Of a DNA stretch of 64,000 bases, positions 19,701 through 27,327 are shown in pieces; within the stretch, counting starts at the first letter, position 1, and each line of letters begins with the position of its first letter. This DNA is from Streptomyces sp. NBC_00820 (GTDB taxonomy: Bacteria > Actinomycetota > Actinomycetes > Streptomycetales > Streptomycetaceae). A program made the translations under genes and the position numbers. The stretch is from positions 806,001-870,000 of the forward strand of contig NZ_CP108882.1 in NCBI RefSeq assembly GCF_036347055.1, in the 5' to 3' direction. The notes below the pieces were generated by a model, which had not been told where the DNA came from, made no database searches, and saw nothing but the letters and a program-made list of their open reading frames with translations.

Positions 19701-20183
19701 TCAATGCGAGGCTCCGACACTGCTGACCCAGACACCGAAGGGCCTGATCTCCGGCTCGGTCTCGGTCTGCTCCGAGAGGTTCCGCGCATCGTCCAGGTCC
19801 GACCAGGCGATGACGCCTGGCTCGCTGTCGGCCAGAAATCCCTCGACGACCGCACCGAGGTCGTCGGAAGCCACATAGGTACCGCTGAACGGCAACGCAT
19901 CCGGGGACACAGAACCGGTCGAGCATCGGAGCTGCCCTGCCTGTTCGTCGTGCCACACGTAGAACGTCGCCACCCCGGAAACGCCCAGATCGCGAATGCG
20001 TTGCCGGATGGCAGCAGCAGTCCGCTCGAAAGCAGTCACCACCTCGGCGACGGACAACGAACTCCTGTCCTCGTCAGCCGCACCCAGCGACCAGGTGTTG
20101 GTCTCCCACTCGACCCGCCGGTCGGCCGGCTCCAGCACCAGAGGCTCGTTCGCCACCTCAGCGATCCACGTCAACAGCACCAC
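19701..20183 (-). CDS. Hypothetical protein, immunity-like context
   Basis: The frame encodes a soluble acidic protein of about 160 residues that I do not recognise. Visible features are VVLLTWIAEVANEPLVLE at the start, a middle GVATFYVWHDEQAGQLRC, and a C-terminal GVIAWSDLDDARNL. The size, acidity and neighbouring polymorphic-toxin tip suggest an immunity protein, but this is inference. The start is uncertain: a TTG at 20237 opens the frame, while the GTG at 20183 has an AGGGA upstream and is preferred here. The terminator at 20240-20274 lies upstream on its own strand. Confidence 0.5.
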   Translation of the reverse strand: MVLLTWIAEVANEPLVLEPADRRVEWETNTWSLGAADEDRSSLSVAEVVTAFERTAAAIRQRIRDLGVSGVATFYVWHDEQAGQLRCSTGSVSPDALPFSGTYVASDDLGAVVEGFLADSEPGVIAWSDLDDARNLSEQTETEPEIRPFGVWVSSVGASH

Positions 20184-20239
20184 AGCAGTATCCCTGCATC
20201 GAAGCACGGTCCGTAGCCTCGCTGCCCGATCCCGCAACC

Positions 20240-20274
20240 CTGAAGCCCCGTCAGGCGTCCCGGCGGGGCTTCAG
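20240..20274. terminator. Perfect 11-bp hairpin terminator
   Basis: CTGAAGCCCCG (20240-20250) pairs with CGGGGCTTCAG (20264-20274). It sits just beyond the 3' end of the integrase remnant, in the same relative position as the hairpin after the intact integrase. Confidence 0.65.
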
Positions 20275-20280
20275 CATCGG

Positions 20281-20300
20281 GTGACGGCAGTAGTTGACGG
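20281..20300. repeat. Integrase-associated TGACGGCA repeat, copy L0
   Basis: GTGACGGCAGTAGTTGACGG at this position, continuing CAACGTCAGCGG, is closely repeated at 21640-21670 (beside the intact integrase) and at 27214-27240 (right side of the element). Such tandem TGACGGCAA words beside a tyrosine-recombinase gene are good candidates for integrase arm or attachment sequences. Confidence 0.5.
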
Positions 20301-20305
20301 CAACG

Positions 20306-20480
20306 TCAGCGGGCGGGGGCTGCGCACAGTGGCGGTTCGTTGCCGTCGTCGCGGGTCGGATTGTGGCCGGCGGAACCGTCGAGCGCGGTGCTGAGGGTGT
20401 TGACGGCGTCTCGGAGAAGTCGGAGTCGGACGTGGACGGTGGCGGCGACGCCGATGTGCACGACGGCAACAACCACGAAC
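20306..20480 (-). pseudogene. Decayed tyrosine integrase, C-terminal fragment
   Basis: On the minus strand this stretch reads HIGVAATVHVRLRLLRDAV followed by NTLSTALDG and then a stop. It aligns with the end of the intact integrase (HIGVTAGVYAHVRLRLQRQA, then INALGDALG). The catalytic tyrosine region (VYAHV) has lost two codons, and everything upstream of about residue 370 is missing. The stop codon sits in the same TGACGTTGCCGTCA context as in the intact gene. It is therefore the 3' relic of an earlier related integrative element. Confidence 0.72.
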
Positions 20481-20524
20481 AACCCCGGCCGAACCCGCAC
20501 CCCAACGGACCGCCGAATACCGCT

Positions 20525-20543
20525 TGACCTGCGAAAACGTAGG
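20525..20543. repeat. 19-bp hairpin repeat, copy A
   Basis: TGACCTGCGAAAACGTAGG differs by one base from the copy at 27291-27309. It is an imperfect palindrome with an AAAA centre. In both places it lies 15-20 bases before the first codon of a truncated polymorphic-toxin tip, so the two copies mark corresponding junctions. Confidence 0.75.
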
Positions 20544-20558
20544 CAGATAGTCGCGCAG

Positions 20559-20963
20559 CACACGTACTATGTGCTGGCGGGGGCCACGCCGGTACTGGTC
20601 CATAACTGCGGTGAGGCATCCCTCGACGCACAGGCCGATGCGGGCGAGATTCGGGGAAGCGACTTCGCCGCCGAATATGAATCTCGGAGCGGCCATGTCT
20701 ACCGATCGGACAACAAGGAGCCTGTCACCGCTCCGGATGAAATGGCGGAGATCTTCGAGCAACAGGCCCACCCGATGAACGGTGGATGTGCGGAGATGCA
20801 GTGCCTGAGCAAGGCGTATGCAAGAGAAGGTGAACCGGGTATCCGAGGCGGGAACATGACTACGGTGCATGTGAGCGATACGCCCAAGGGTGACCACGGT
20901 GCTCCTGCCACCCCGTGCAAGGCGTGCCGCCGAGTGATGGACAGCTTGGGGGTGAATTACTAG
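20559..20963 (+). pseudogene. 5'-truncated polymorphic toxin tip with YwqJ-like deaminase domain
   Basis: The frame begins abruptly with HTYYVLAGATPVLVHNCG, the conserved junction just before the toxin domain in Rhs/HINT-type polymorphic toxins. About 115 residues follow, with the cytidine-deaminase-fold signature CAEMQCLSKAY (zinc ligand plus Glu) and TPCKACRRVMDSLGV (two further Cys). This fits the YwqJ-like deaminase toxins, which act on nucleic acids or nucleotides. No start codon or N-terminal delivery region is present, so it is an orphan cassette. The stop overlaps by one base the start of an immunity gene of the expected family. Confidence 0.78.
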
Positions 20964-21469
20964 TGAGCGGCGAACCGGAGGAATTCACCTCCCGATTGAA
21001 CCCCGCAACGGTTTCCGCCCTGCGGCAGGCTGGCTGGTACCCCGGGCGACACCTCGACGTGTCCTCCGACATCCAGTCTCTGGAGGCTCAGGGGTACATC
21101 CCGAGCCCATTGGCAACCGCCTTCCTCGAATCGTTCCGAGGCCTGAAGATTGGGCCGGTCCGTGAGGACGGCCCCAACTTCATCAACGGCGAACCGTTCT
21201 TCGTCGATGCCGTGGGGGCTGGCGGCAGGCATCAGGACGAATCCTCGGCGATCGGCTCAGCCCTCGGCGGTTCATGGTTTCCCGTAGGCTGGTGGCTCAG
21301 CTATTCGCATGTCTTCATGCGGCCGGACGGGGCTGTGGCCGCTTACGCGAACGGCCTGATCTGGAGCATCGGAAGCACACCCTATGAGGGCTTGGACCTT
21401 ATGGTGATCGCGGATCGCCCGTTGATCTGCGTTCATGCGCCCGAGGGGATGAAGCCGTGGCCCAAGTAG
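20963..21469 (+). CDS. SUKH-3-like immunity protein
   Basis: The 168-residue protein has the SUKH pattern: LRQAGWYPGRHLDV, then SPLATAFLESFRGLKIG, later SWFPVGWWLSYSHVFMRPDG and IWSIGSTPYEGLDLM. SUKH-superfamily proteins are immunity proteins that neutralise nuclease and deaminase toxins. The GTG start overlaps the toxin stop (TAGTG), so the pair is translationally coupled. The gene ends 130 bases before a strong bidirectional terminator shared with the integrase. Confidence 0.75.
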   Translation: MSGEPEEFTSRLNPATVSALRQAGWYPGRHLDVSSDIQSLEAQGYIPSPLATAFLESFRGLKIGPVREDGPNFINGEPFFVDAVGAGGRHQDESSAIGSALGGSWFPVGWWLSYSHVFMRPDGAVAAYANGLIWSIGSTPYEGLDLMVIADRPLICVHAPEGMKPWPK

Positions 21470-21596
21470 GGATCAGGCGCCCATCGGGAAGTGTGGATGA
21501 GCCATCAATCAGAACAAAGTCCGAGGAGGAGCTCTCAGAAGGCAGCGCCCAGAACCTTCTTCTGATTCCACGGGAATAGCCTAGAAGTGTGAATTC

Positions 21597-21632
21597 AAAA
21601 GCCCCACCGGCAATGGTGCCGGTGGGGCTTTT
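21597..21632. terminator. Bidirectional 16-bp hairpin terminator
   Basis: AAAAGCCCCACCGGCA (21597-21612) pairs perfectly with TGCCGGTGGGGCTTTT (21617-21632) around a four-base loop. A- and T-runs lie at the ends. It can terminate both the SUKH gene (plus) and the rep-xis-int operon (minus). Confidence 0.85.
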
Positions 21633-21639
21633 GGGTGCC

Positions 21640-21670
21640 TTGACGGCAACGGTGACGGCAACGTCAGCGG
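21640..21670. repeat. Integrase-associated TGACGGCA repeat, copy L1 (candidate attachment/arm site)
   Basis: TTGACGGCAACGGTGACGGC continues AACGTCAGCGG and overlaps the integrase stop codon. It resembles L0 at 20281 and the right copy at 27214. If the core site lies here, the present element spans about 21.64-27.24 kb. Confidence 0.5.
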
Positions 21671-22941
21671 ACTACGACTGCGGCGGGTGGGTCGTCAGGA
21701 TCATCGTCCCCGGTGCCGAGAGCATCCCCCAGGGCGTTGATGGCTTGGCGCTGGAGGCGGAGCCGGACGTGGGCGTAGACGCCTGCGGTGACGCCGATAT
21801 GGGCGTGGCCGAGGAGTTCCTTGATGACGACGAGGTCGATGCCCTGCTCCAGGAGCAGAGTTGCGGTCGAGTGGCGCAGGTCGTGGAACCGGATGCGGCG
21901 GAGCCCGGCACAGCGGAGAAGTCGGCCGAAGCGGCGGGTGAGGTTGGCGGGGTCGAGAGGCCCACCGATCGGGGTGGTGAAGATGAGCCCGCTGTCCGAC
22001 CAGCGCGCCCCGACGGCCCGACGTTCCTCCTGCTGGCGCTCTCGGTGGTTCTTGAGGGAGTGGACGCATTCGGTGGGGAGGGCGATGCGGCGTTCGGATG
22101 CGCGGGTCTTGGTGTGCAGGGTGGTCAGGCCGCCGGTGCGGGTGCGCTGGAGGGAGCGGTGGATGCTGGCGGTACCGGCGTCGAGGTCGAGGTCTTCCCA
22201 GTGCAGGCCGAGGAGTTCGCCTTTGCGGAGTCCGGTGCGCAGGGCGAGTTCGTACAGCGCGTGCAGCCGGTCGCTGCTGGCCGTCTGGAGGAGCTGCCTA
22301 GCCTCGGCCGCGGTGAGGGGCCGGAAGCGTCTGGGGCGAGGCGTCGCGGTCTTGACGTTCCGGGCGACGTTGCGCGGTAGTTCATCCTCGCGAACGGCAT
22401 GCTCCAGGGCGGACTTGAGGACTGAGTGAACGTACGTCACGGTCAGCGGTGACAGCGTCTTGCCGCAACACTGGCCGATGGCACAGCATCGCCGCCGGCC
22501 AGTGTCCCGTTCCTGGGCACAGCACTGGCAGGTGGTACGGAGTCGGTCGAGGAAGGTACGCACGTCCCGGGCCGTGAGCCGGGCGATCTTCTTGGTACCC
22601 AGGCCGGGGATGAGGTGGAGACGAATGCAGGCGGCGTAGCGGGTGTGGGTGTTCTCGCGGAGGTGATGGACGGCGACGGTGCCCAGCCAGTACGTCACGT
22701 AGTCGCCGACGGTGCTGTCGGCTGCGGCGGTGGGCAGGCCGCGATTGCTGGCGGCAATCTTCTCGGTGAGCTTGGCCAGCGCTTCCTTGCGGGTGATGCC
22801 GTAGACGTGGACGCGTTTGCGGGTGTTGCCGGGGGCGAGGACGTATCCGGCGGCTTCCCAGCGGCTGTCTTTACGCTGGTAGACGGTGCCGTCGCCGTTG
22901 GCACGGCTGCGGCGGGAGGGGGGAGTGGTGCGGGGCGTCAT
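21664..22941 (-). CDS. int: Tyrosine recombinase integrase
   Basis: The 425-residue integrase has an N-terminal arm-binding region (GDGTVYQRKDSRWEAAGYV). Its core-binding domain carries a cysteine-rich insertion (residues 138-159, with CQCC, CC and CC clusters). The catalytic domain has Arg239, His353-x-x-Arg356, His379 and Tyr389 (VYAHV). It should catalyse site-specific integration and excision of this element. The start ATG overlaps the xis stop by four bases. The C-terminus overlaps the TGACGGCA repeat. A decayed relative of its C-terminal end lies at 20306-20480. Confidence 0.93.
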   Translation of the reverse strand: MTPRTTPPSRRSRANGDGTVYQRKDSRWEAAGYVLAPGNTRKRVHVYGITRKEALAKLTEKIAASNRGLPTAAADSTVGDYVTYWLGTVAVHHLRENTHTRYAACIRLHLIPGLGTKKIARLTARDVRTFLDRLRTTCQCCAQERDTGRRRCCAIGQCCGKTLSPLTVTYVHSVLKSALEHAVREDELPRNVARNVKTATPRPRRFRPLTAAEARQLLQTASSDRLHALYELALRTGLRKGELLGLHWEDLDLDAGTASIHRSLQRTRTGGLTTLHTKTRASERRIALPTECVHSLKNHRERQQEERRAVGARWSDSGLIFTTPIGGPLDPANLTRRFGRLLRCAGLRRIRFHDLRHSTATLLLEQGIDLVVIKELLGHAHIGVTAGVYAHVRLRLQRQAINALGDALGTGDDDPDDPPAAVVVR

Positions 22942-23126
22942 GCGGCTTCCTGGTCGAGTCGGGTGGTGATGAGGTGGTCGAGCGCGGGGGCGGGGATGCG
23001 GCGGGCGCGGCCGAGGGTGATTGAGACGAGTTGCCGGGTGCGGATGAGGTCGTAGACGGCGGTGCGGCCGAGTTGGAGGCGTTCCATGACCTGGGGGACG
23101 GTGAGGAGTTCCGTGTCGGCGGTCAC
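22938..23126 (-). CDS. xis: Excisionase-like HTH protein
   Basis: The 62-residue protein has the MerR-like winged helix of excisionases: LLTVPQVMERLQLGRTAVYD, then LIRTRQLVSITLGRARRIP. Such proteins bind near the attachment site and direct the integrase towards excision. The GTG start overlaps the rep stop (GTGA), and its stop overlaps the integrase ATG, so rep-xis-int is one coupled operon. Confidence 0.87.
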   Translation of the reverse strand: MTADTELLTVPQVMERLQLGRTAVYDLIRTRQLVSITLGRARRIPAPALDHLITTRLDQEAA

Positions 23127-24838
23127 GTGATGCCCCCCGCCCGGACAGCACCGGTCAGCCGGTGAGAGGAGTGACCGACCGGGTGACCGGCGCGGTCGCC
23201 GGAGCGCTTCGAGCGCCGGGTTCGGTGCGGTTGTTCGGGCCGGGTCTGCTGCGTTGCGGCCAGGAGGTCGGCGAGGTGTTCGAGTTCGGGTAGGAGGCCG
23301 GTTCCGGCGTACTGCCAGTGGGAGATGACCAGCGTCGTGTCCGAGTCCCCGCGCTGACCGGCGATGTTGCTGTGACCGGGGGCCAGGTCAGTGGAGTGTC
23401 CGGCGCGGTCACCGACCGGACTGCCGCTCGTCTGACCGGGCTGTGTCTTCGCCGACGCTGAGGCGGTGGTCTGGGTGTCGGGTTGGTGGGTTCGCCAGGT
23501 GGTGCGTTCGGTTCGGAGGTGGGTGAGGGTGGTGGAGTAGTGGCGGGTGCGGGTGGAGAAGTGGCCTCGGAAGCCGAGCATGTGGGCCCATTGGCGCAGG
23601 CGGAGGTGGGCGTGCGCGCGTTTGGTGGCGAGGTGCCAGGCGGTGTGGATCATGCGGCGGGCGTGGTCGGTGATGTCGTGGCCGGCGAGTTCGGCGAGGA
23701 AGCGGAGGCGGCGGTCGAGGGTGCCGGTCGTGGTCTCGGCTCCCTTGGTGGCGTACTTGGCGATGTAGCCGGCGACGTGCCGGTCGGTGACCGGTCCGCC
23801 ACCGGTGAAGTCCGTACTGCGGATGGCGCGGACGTCGATCTGCCGTCCGAACCGGAACACCAACCGCCCTGTCCGATCTGAGCCTTGAGGCGGGGAGACG
23901 GGGACGACCCCGGCGGGCTGTGGTTGTTTCGGCGGTTCGCCCTCGTGGTGGACGCGGGTGCGTGTGGCGGCGGCGCGGACGGCGTGGTCGAGGAGCTGGG
24001 TGGTGGCCCAGGCGGGTGGGGTGCTGCCGGGGCCGGTGGGTCCGTCGAGGCGGATGACGGCGTGGAAGTGGACCTGGCCCCGTTTCTGGTACTCGGCGAC
24101 CTTCGCGTAGGAGAGCGTGGCGTGATCGCGCAGGGCCCGCTGCGTCAGCCCCGCTGCCTTGGCGATCTCGCGTCGCAGGTGGGTGGTGAAGCGTGCCCAC
24201 AGGGCCGGGGCGTGCGCGTTCCACAGCACCGCGCCCCCGTAGTCGTATCGCTCGGGATCGAGCGGGGTGCCGAGGAGCGGGTCTTCGTCGGGGTGGGTGT
24301 GGCCGCAGTGGCAGCGGCCGGTGTCGGGCTGGTTGTGGACGGGGCCGAAGCCGGGGGCGGTGAGGGTGGCGAAGACGCGCGGGTGTCCGGCGACGCTGGT
24401 GGGGACGGTCTTGCCGCCGCGCAGGCCGGCGGTGATGAGTTGGTAGGTGTCGTAGCGGTAGACGGTGGAGCAGGCGGGGCAGCGGGTGACGCGGCGGTTG
24501 CCGCAGCGGACCAGAAGTTCGCCCGCCGGGAGTCGGCCGGAGTCGAAGTGGTCGAGGATCTCGCCGGTCGCGCTGTCGAGTCGGGTGCGGTGTCCGGTGA
24601 GGCGGATCGGGTGCGCGCAGCCGCCGAGCGTGCTGATCTGCCGTGCGAGGGGTGCGAGTTGGCCGGCGGCGGCGAGCTTCGCCAGCCTGCTGGTCAGCCT
24701 GGCGCGGCGCTCCAGCGCCGACCGCCCGGCCGCCGAGGAGGCGACCTCCGCCGAGCCGCTCGGCGTGGTGAACGCCTGCGACGGGCGCAAGGTGGTCGGA
24801 ACGGGCGCGGGGTACGGGAACTGGAGCTGTGCGGGCAT
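23123..24838 (-). CDS. RepSA-type replication initiator
   Basis: The 571-residue protein resembles the rolling-circle initiators of pSAM2-type integrative elements. It contains a Cys-rich segment (RCGNRRVTRCPACSTVYRYD), a second Cys/His cluster (GRCHCGHTHPDEDPL), and the HUH-like motif GQVHFHAVIRLDG. The C-terminal 120 residues are low-complexity Thr/Gly-rich sequence. It would nick the origin and start replication of the excised circle. The ATG at 24838 (MPAQLQFPYPAP) is preferred over a GTG 39 bases upstream, because an AAAGG is visible; the choice is not certain. Confidence 0.85.
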   Translation of the reverse strand: MPAQLQFPYPAPVPTTLRPSQAFTTPSGSAEVASSAAGRSALERRARLTSRLAKLAAAGQLAPLARQISTLGGCAHPIRLTGHRTRLDSATGEILDHFDSGRLPAGELLVRCGNRRVTRCPACSTVYRYDTYQLITAGLRGGKTVPTSVAGHPRVFATLTAPGFGPVHNQPDTGRCHCGHTHPDEDPLLGTPLDPERYDYGGAVLWNAHAPALWARFTTHLRREIAKAAGLTQRALRDHATLSYAKVAEYQKRGQVHFHAVIRLDGPTGPGSTPPAWATTQLLDHAVRAAATRTRVHHEGEPPKQPQPAGVVPVSPPQGSDRTGRLVFRFGRQIDVRAIRSTDFTGGGPVTDRHVAGYIAKYATKGAETTTGTLDRRLRFLAELAGHDITDHARRMIHTAWHLATKRAHAHLRLRQWAHMLGFRGHFSTRTRHYSTTLTHLRTERTTWRTHQPDTQTTASASAKTQPGQTSGSPVGDRAGHSTDLAPGHSNIAGQRGDSDTTLVISHWQYAGTGLLPELEHLADLLAATQQTRPEQPHRTRRSKRSGDRAGHPVGHSSHRLTGAVRAGGIT

Positions 24839-25152
24839 GCGGAACAGGGCCTTTCGGCGGGAGTGCGGAAGCAGCACGACGTGACGGCTGGCAGGCCGAA
24901 GATCGGCTCACAGGGGAACGGGGCGCCTCGAAGGTGGGCGCGGAGGCCGGACCAGTGGGGGCTTGGTCGGCGGGGCGCGGTGGTGATCACCGGCGGGTGC
25001 GTGACGTTAACATCGCCCCACGGGCGCATTCAAGTACATCCCTCCTCATTCCTTTCTGTGGGTTCGGGACGCGGGTAGTGTGGGGTCGGTTTCCCGGCTT
25101 GGACGGGCCGGATATTGCTGGTAGAGGGCGTGGAAAGCGGGGGTGACCAGGC
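24839..25152. other. Divergent control region between rep and GntR gene
   Basis: This 310-base spacer contains the candidate promoter at 25099-25127 reading towards the GntR gene. An AT-richer patch near 25010-25070 may drive rep. No gene was seen. Confidence 0.5.
25099..25127 (+). promoter_or_regulatory. Candidate sigma-70-type promoter for the GntR gene
   Basis: TTGGAC (25099-25104) and TAGAGG (25122-25127) are spaced by exactly 17 bases. They lie 25 bases before the GTG of the GntR-like gene. Confidence 0.45.
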
Positions 25153-25584
25153 GTGGTGGTGGGGCGGCGCGGGCGCAGGCGGGCGGCCGGCGGGGTGCCG
25201 CTGACGTTCGAGGTCATCGCCGAGACCCTGCGCGAGCGCATCCGCTCCGGCGGGCTGCGGCCGGGGGATGCGTTGCCGACGCAGGCCGTGTTGATGCGGG
25301 AGTTCGGGGCCTCCAGCCTGACCGTGCAGAAGGCCATGGCCCTGCTGAAGCAGGAGGGGTGGGCGGTCTCCCGCCCCGGCAAGGGAGCCTTCGTCACCCA
25401 CGACGACCACGCCGCCGGCGACGCTGATGACCTCGACGGCCCCGAGGCGCCCGCGCCCGCCACCGGGACGACGGCCCGCGTCGAGGCGCTGGAACGTGCG
25501 CTGTCCGAGGCCGCTCAGCAGATCGCCGACCTTCGTGGCCGCATCGAGGCCCTGGAGTCAGGCAACGGCGAGCGGGGTCGCTGA
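25153..25584 (+). CDS. GntR-family regulator (KorSA-like position)
   Basis: The 143-residue protein has a GntR winged helix: TFEVIAETLRERIRSGGLRP, then PTQAVLMREFGASSLTVQKA and LLKQEGWAVSRPGKGAFV. An Ala/Pro linker and a short coiled coil (VEALERALSEAAQQIADLRG) follow; no effector domain is present. In pSAM2-like elements a GntR repressor (KorSA) in this position controls rep-xis-int, and the same role is likely here. Start GTG 25153; a GTG at 25195 would give a protein that begins directly at the HTH. Confidence 0.82.
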   Translation: MVVGRRGRRRAAGGVPLTFEVIAETLRERIRSGGLRPGDALPTQAVLMREFGASSLTVQKAMALLKQEGWAVSRPGKGAFVTHDDHAAGDADDLDGPEAPAPATGTTARVEALERALSEAAQQIADLRGRIEALESGNGERGR

Positions 25585-26207
25585 CCCACCATCCGGGACG
25601 CTGGTCAGGGCGGTGCGTTCAGATTTTCTCTACGAGGTTCAAGGCGGGCACCGCCCGCCTGAGCGGGCCGCCGTCGCCGACAAGCCCCACCGTCTACTCC
25701 CGCGATCACGCGCTACTGGAGGCACCGAGCCGAAGCGGCAGCCAACCAGATCACCGGGATGACCGGAGCCGGGCTCCTGGCAGAGCAAGCTATCGCCTAC
25801 GACCGTCCTACGGCCGGATCGCAGGCAACGGCCGACCAGGGGGCCGACCCTCAATATCCCTCGCCGGGCTCACCGAAGGCGGCGGCCGGCGTCGCCTCCG
25901 GCGGGGAGCGAGCTCCCGGCCGCCCGTGACAGACCGGCCTCTCCCGCCCCGGTCCCCGCGCCGCCAGACTGGGCGACGCACCAGCCCGGCCGCACGCTGC
26001 CCCTCCCGCTCGGGACCGATCCCGCCGGACGAAGCCGACCCTGTGTCGCCCCGGCCGGTTGCCGCTGGTGTGCGGCACCGCCGCCGCATCAGGACGAGAG
26101 GGAGTACTGGGGCGTGCGGCGCTGGAGTGGCTGCGGTCGCGGCGACGGCACACGACCTGAGCTACGAAGTCGCGCTCTCGCACCCCGTGCCATATATCAT
26201 CGGCGCT
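25585..26207. other. Gene-free region inside the integrative element
   Basis: The 620 bases between the GntR and toxin genes show no recognisable gene. A short open stretch ending at about 25929 (MTGAGLLAEQAIAYDRPTAG) has no clear start signal and may be a decayed fragment. Where transfer genes would be expected in a complete conjugative element, nothing is found. Confidence 0.45.
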
Positions 26208-26591
26208 ATGGACGGTGGGCGGTACTCGATCGAGATCGAGCCGGAGGTACGGCTGTGGCTGGAGAACATTCCGGCCCATCACTACAAGCAGGCCGAACGC
26301 GTCGCCGACCTGCTCGCCGAGCAGCCCACCACGCTCGACGAACCGCACTCCCGCCATCTGGGCGGCAAGCTCCGCGAGCTGCGCTTCCGCCTCGGCGATG
26401 CCCATCAGCGGATCACCTACTGGCTGGCGCCCGGCCGACGTGTCGTGCTGCTCACCGTGTTCCGCAAGACCAAGATGCGCGAGCAGGCCGAAGTGGACCG
26501 CGCCCACGCCGCACAGCGATTGTGCGAGGCAGAGCATGAAGCCGCCGCCGAGCACGACCTCTACAGCCGCAAGCTTAAGGAGAACCGGTGA
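26208..26591 (+). CDS. higB: RelE/HigB-like toxin (Gp49/PF05973 type)
   Basis: The 127-residue protein has the RelE-fold ribonuclease pattern: VRLWLENIPAHHYKQAERVA, then HSRHLGGKLRELRFRLGDA and RVVLLTVFRKTKMREQAEVD. The GGKLREL...R...G...R...F.K core is typical of phage Gp49-like/HigB toxins, which cleave mRNA at the ribosome. The C-terminus is extended by a charged helix. An AT-rich CATATATCAT patch sits just before the ATG and may be the autoregulated promoter. The stop overlaps the antitoxin GTG by four bases. Confidence 0.85.
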   Translation: MDGGRYSIEIEPEVRLWLENIPAHHYKQAERVADLLAEQPTTLDEPHSRHLGGKLRELRFRLGDAHQRITYWLAPGRRVVLLTVFRKTKMREQAEVDRAHAAQRLCEAEHEAAAEHDLYSRKLKENR

Positions 26592-26926
26592 ACCACAGCG
26601 AATGGAGGACCCGTCGCCACCGCCGGCTGCTGGGCGAACACCTGGACGCTGACGCCGAGTACGACCGGGTCTACGAAGAGGCCGGCCTCGCCATGACGTT
26701 GGGCAAGGCCGTCTACGACCGGCGTAAGCAGCTGGGCCTGAGCGAGGCCGACCTCGCCGAGCGCATGCACGTCGACGTCGATGACATCGAAGGCATCGAG
26801 ACGGCCACCGAGCTGCCGCCCATCGCGGTCATCATGCGCCTGGCCCGCGCATTGGACCTCACGGTGGACGTGCACCTCGCCGGCGGAGACGAGCCCACCG
26901 TCACCATCGTCGCCCCAGCGGCCTGA
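26588..26926 (+). CDS. higA: HigA-like XRE antitoxin
   Basis: The 112-residue protein has an N-terminal region (HLDADAEYDRVYEEAGLAM) followed by an XRE helix-turn-helix (RKQLGLSEADLAERMHVDVD). A hydrophobic end segment (LTVDVHLAG) completes it. It should bind the upstream toxin and repress the pair's promoter. Its start overlaps the toxin stop, the usual coupling for host-inhibition-of-growth type modules with the toxin gene first. Confidence 0.85.
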   Translation: MNHSEWRTRRHRRLLGEHLDADAEYDRVYEEAGLAMTLGKAVYDRRKQLGLSEADLAERMHVDVDDIEGIETATELPPIAVIMRLARALDLTVDVHLAGGDEPTVTIVAPAA

Positions 26927-26940
26927 GGCGGGGAGGAACC

Positions 26941-27177
26941 ATGCAGGACCCGCCTTCCGCGCTCGCCCGTGAGCTTGGGCAACTCGTCCACGACCGGCGC
27001 ATCGAGCTCGGGCTGTCCCAGGCCGAGCTGGCCGAGCGGTGCGGGATGAAGCAGCCGCAGATCTCCCGCTTCGAAGGCGGCGGGACCGTGCCCACGCTTC
27101 CCCTCCTGCGCCGCCTGGCTCAGGCTCTCGGCGCCGACCTGAGCATCAGCCTCACCCCGCACGACGAAGCCGCTTGA
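26941..27177 (+). CDS. Small XRE regulator
   Basis: This 78-residue helix-turn-helix protein (LVHDRRIELGLSQAELAERC, then GMKQPQISRFEGGGTVPTLP) starts 14 bases after the antitoxin gene, behind GGGGAGGAA. It is related in form to the preceding antitoxin and may be a second, orphan antitoxin or an additional repressor of the operon. Confidence 0.8.
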   Translation: MQDPPSALARELGQLVHDRRIELGLSQAELAERCGMKQPQISRFEGGGTVPTLPLLRRLAQALGADLSISLTPHDEAA

Positions 27178-27213
27178 CACGCGCATTCGGAATTCCCCAG
27201 GCGGTGTAGACCG

Positions 27214-27240
27214 CTGACGGCAGTAGTGACGGCAACAAGC
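27214..27240. repeat. TGACGGCA repeat, right copy (candidate attR)
   Basis: CTGACGGCAGTAGTGACGGC followed by AACAAGCGCGG closely matches the copies at 20281 and 21640. It lies 37 bases after the last gene of the element and is a candidate right end. Confidence 0.5.
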
Positions 27241-27290
27241 GCGGACGCCAGGGCACAGCCACGGACGTCGGCGGAGCACGAAACCGCCGA

Positions 27291-27309
27291 TGACCTGCGA
27301 AAACGCAGG
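27291..27309. repeat. 19-bp hairpin repeat, copy B
   Basis: TGACCTGCGAAAACGCAGG contains the perfect inverted repeat ACCTGCG/CGCAGGT around AAAA (27293-27310). Copy A at 20525-20543 differs by one base. Confidence 0.75.
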
Positions 27310-27327
27310 TGGGGAGGGGTTGCGTAG

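Noticed and set aside
20340..20558. An upstream extension of the deaminase toxin frame
   Set aside because: This part is antisense to the integrase relic and does not look like toxin sequence; the homology starts sharply at HTYYV.
21597..21670. A tRNA-like attachment site next to the integrase
   Set aside because: The sequence folds as a simple terminator and lacks a cloverleaf or T-loop; no tRNA gene was found in the window.
25741..25929. A short ORF beginning MTGAGLLAEQAIAYD
   Set aside because: No ribosome-binding site or recognisable family; noted only as a possible remnant.
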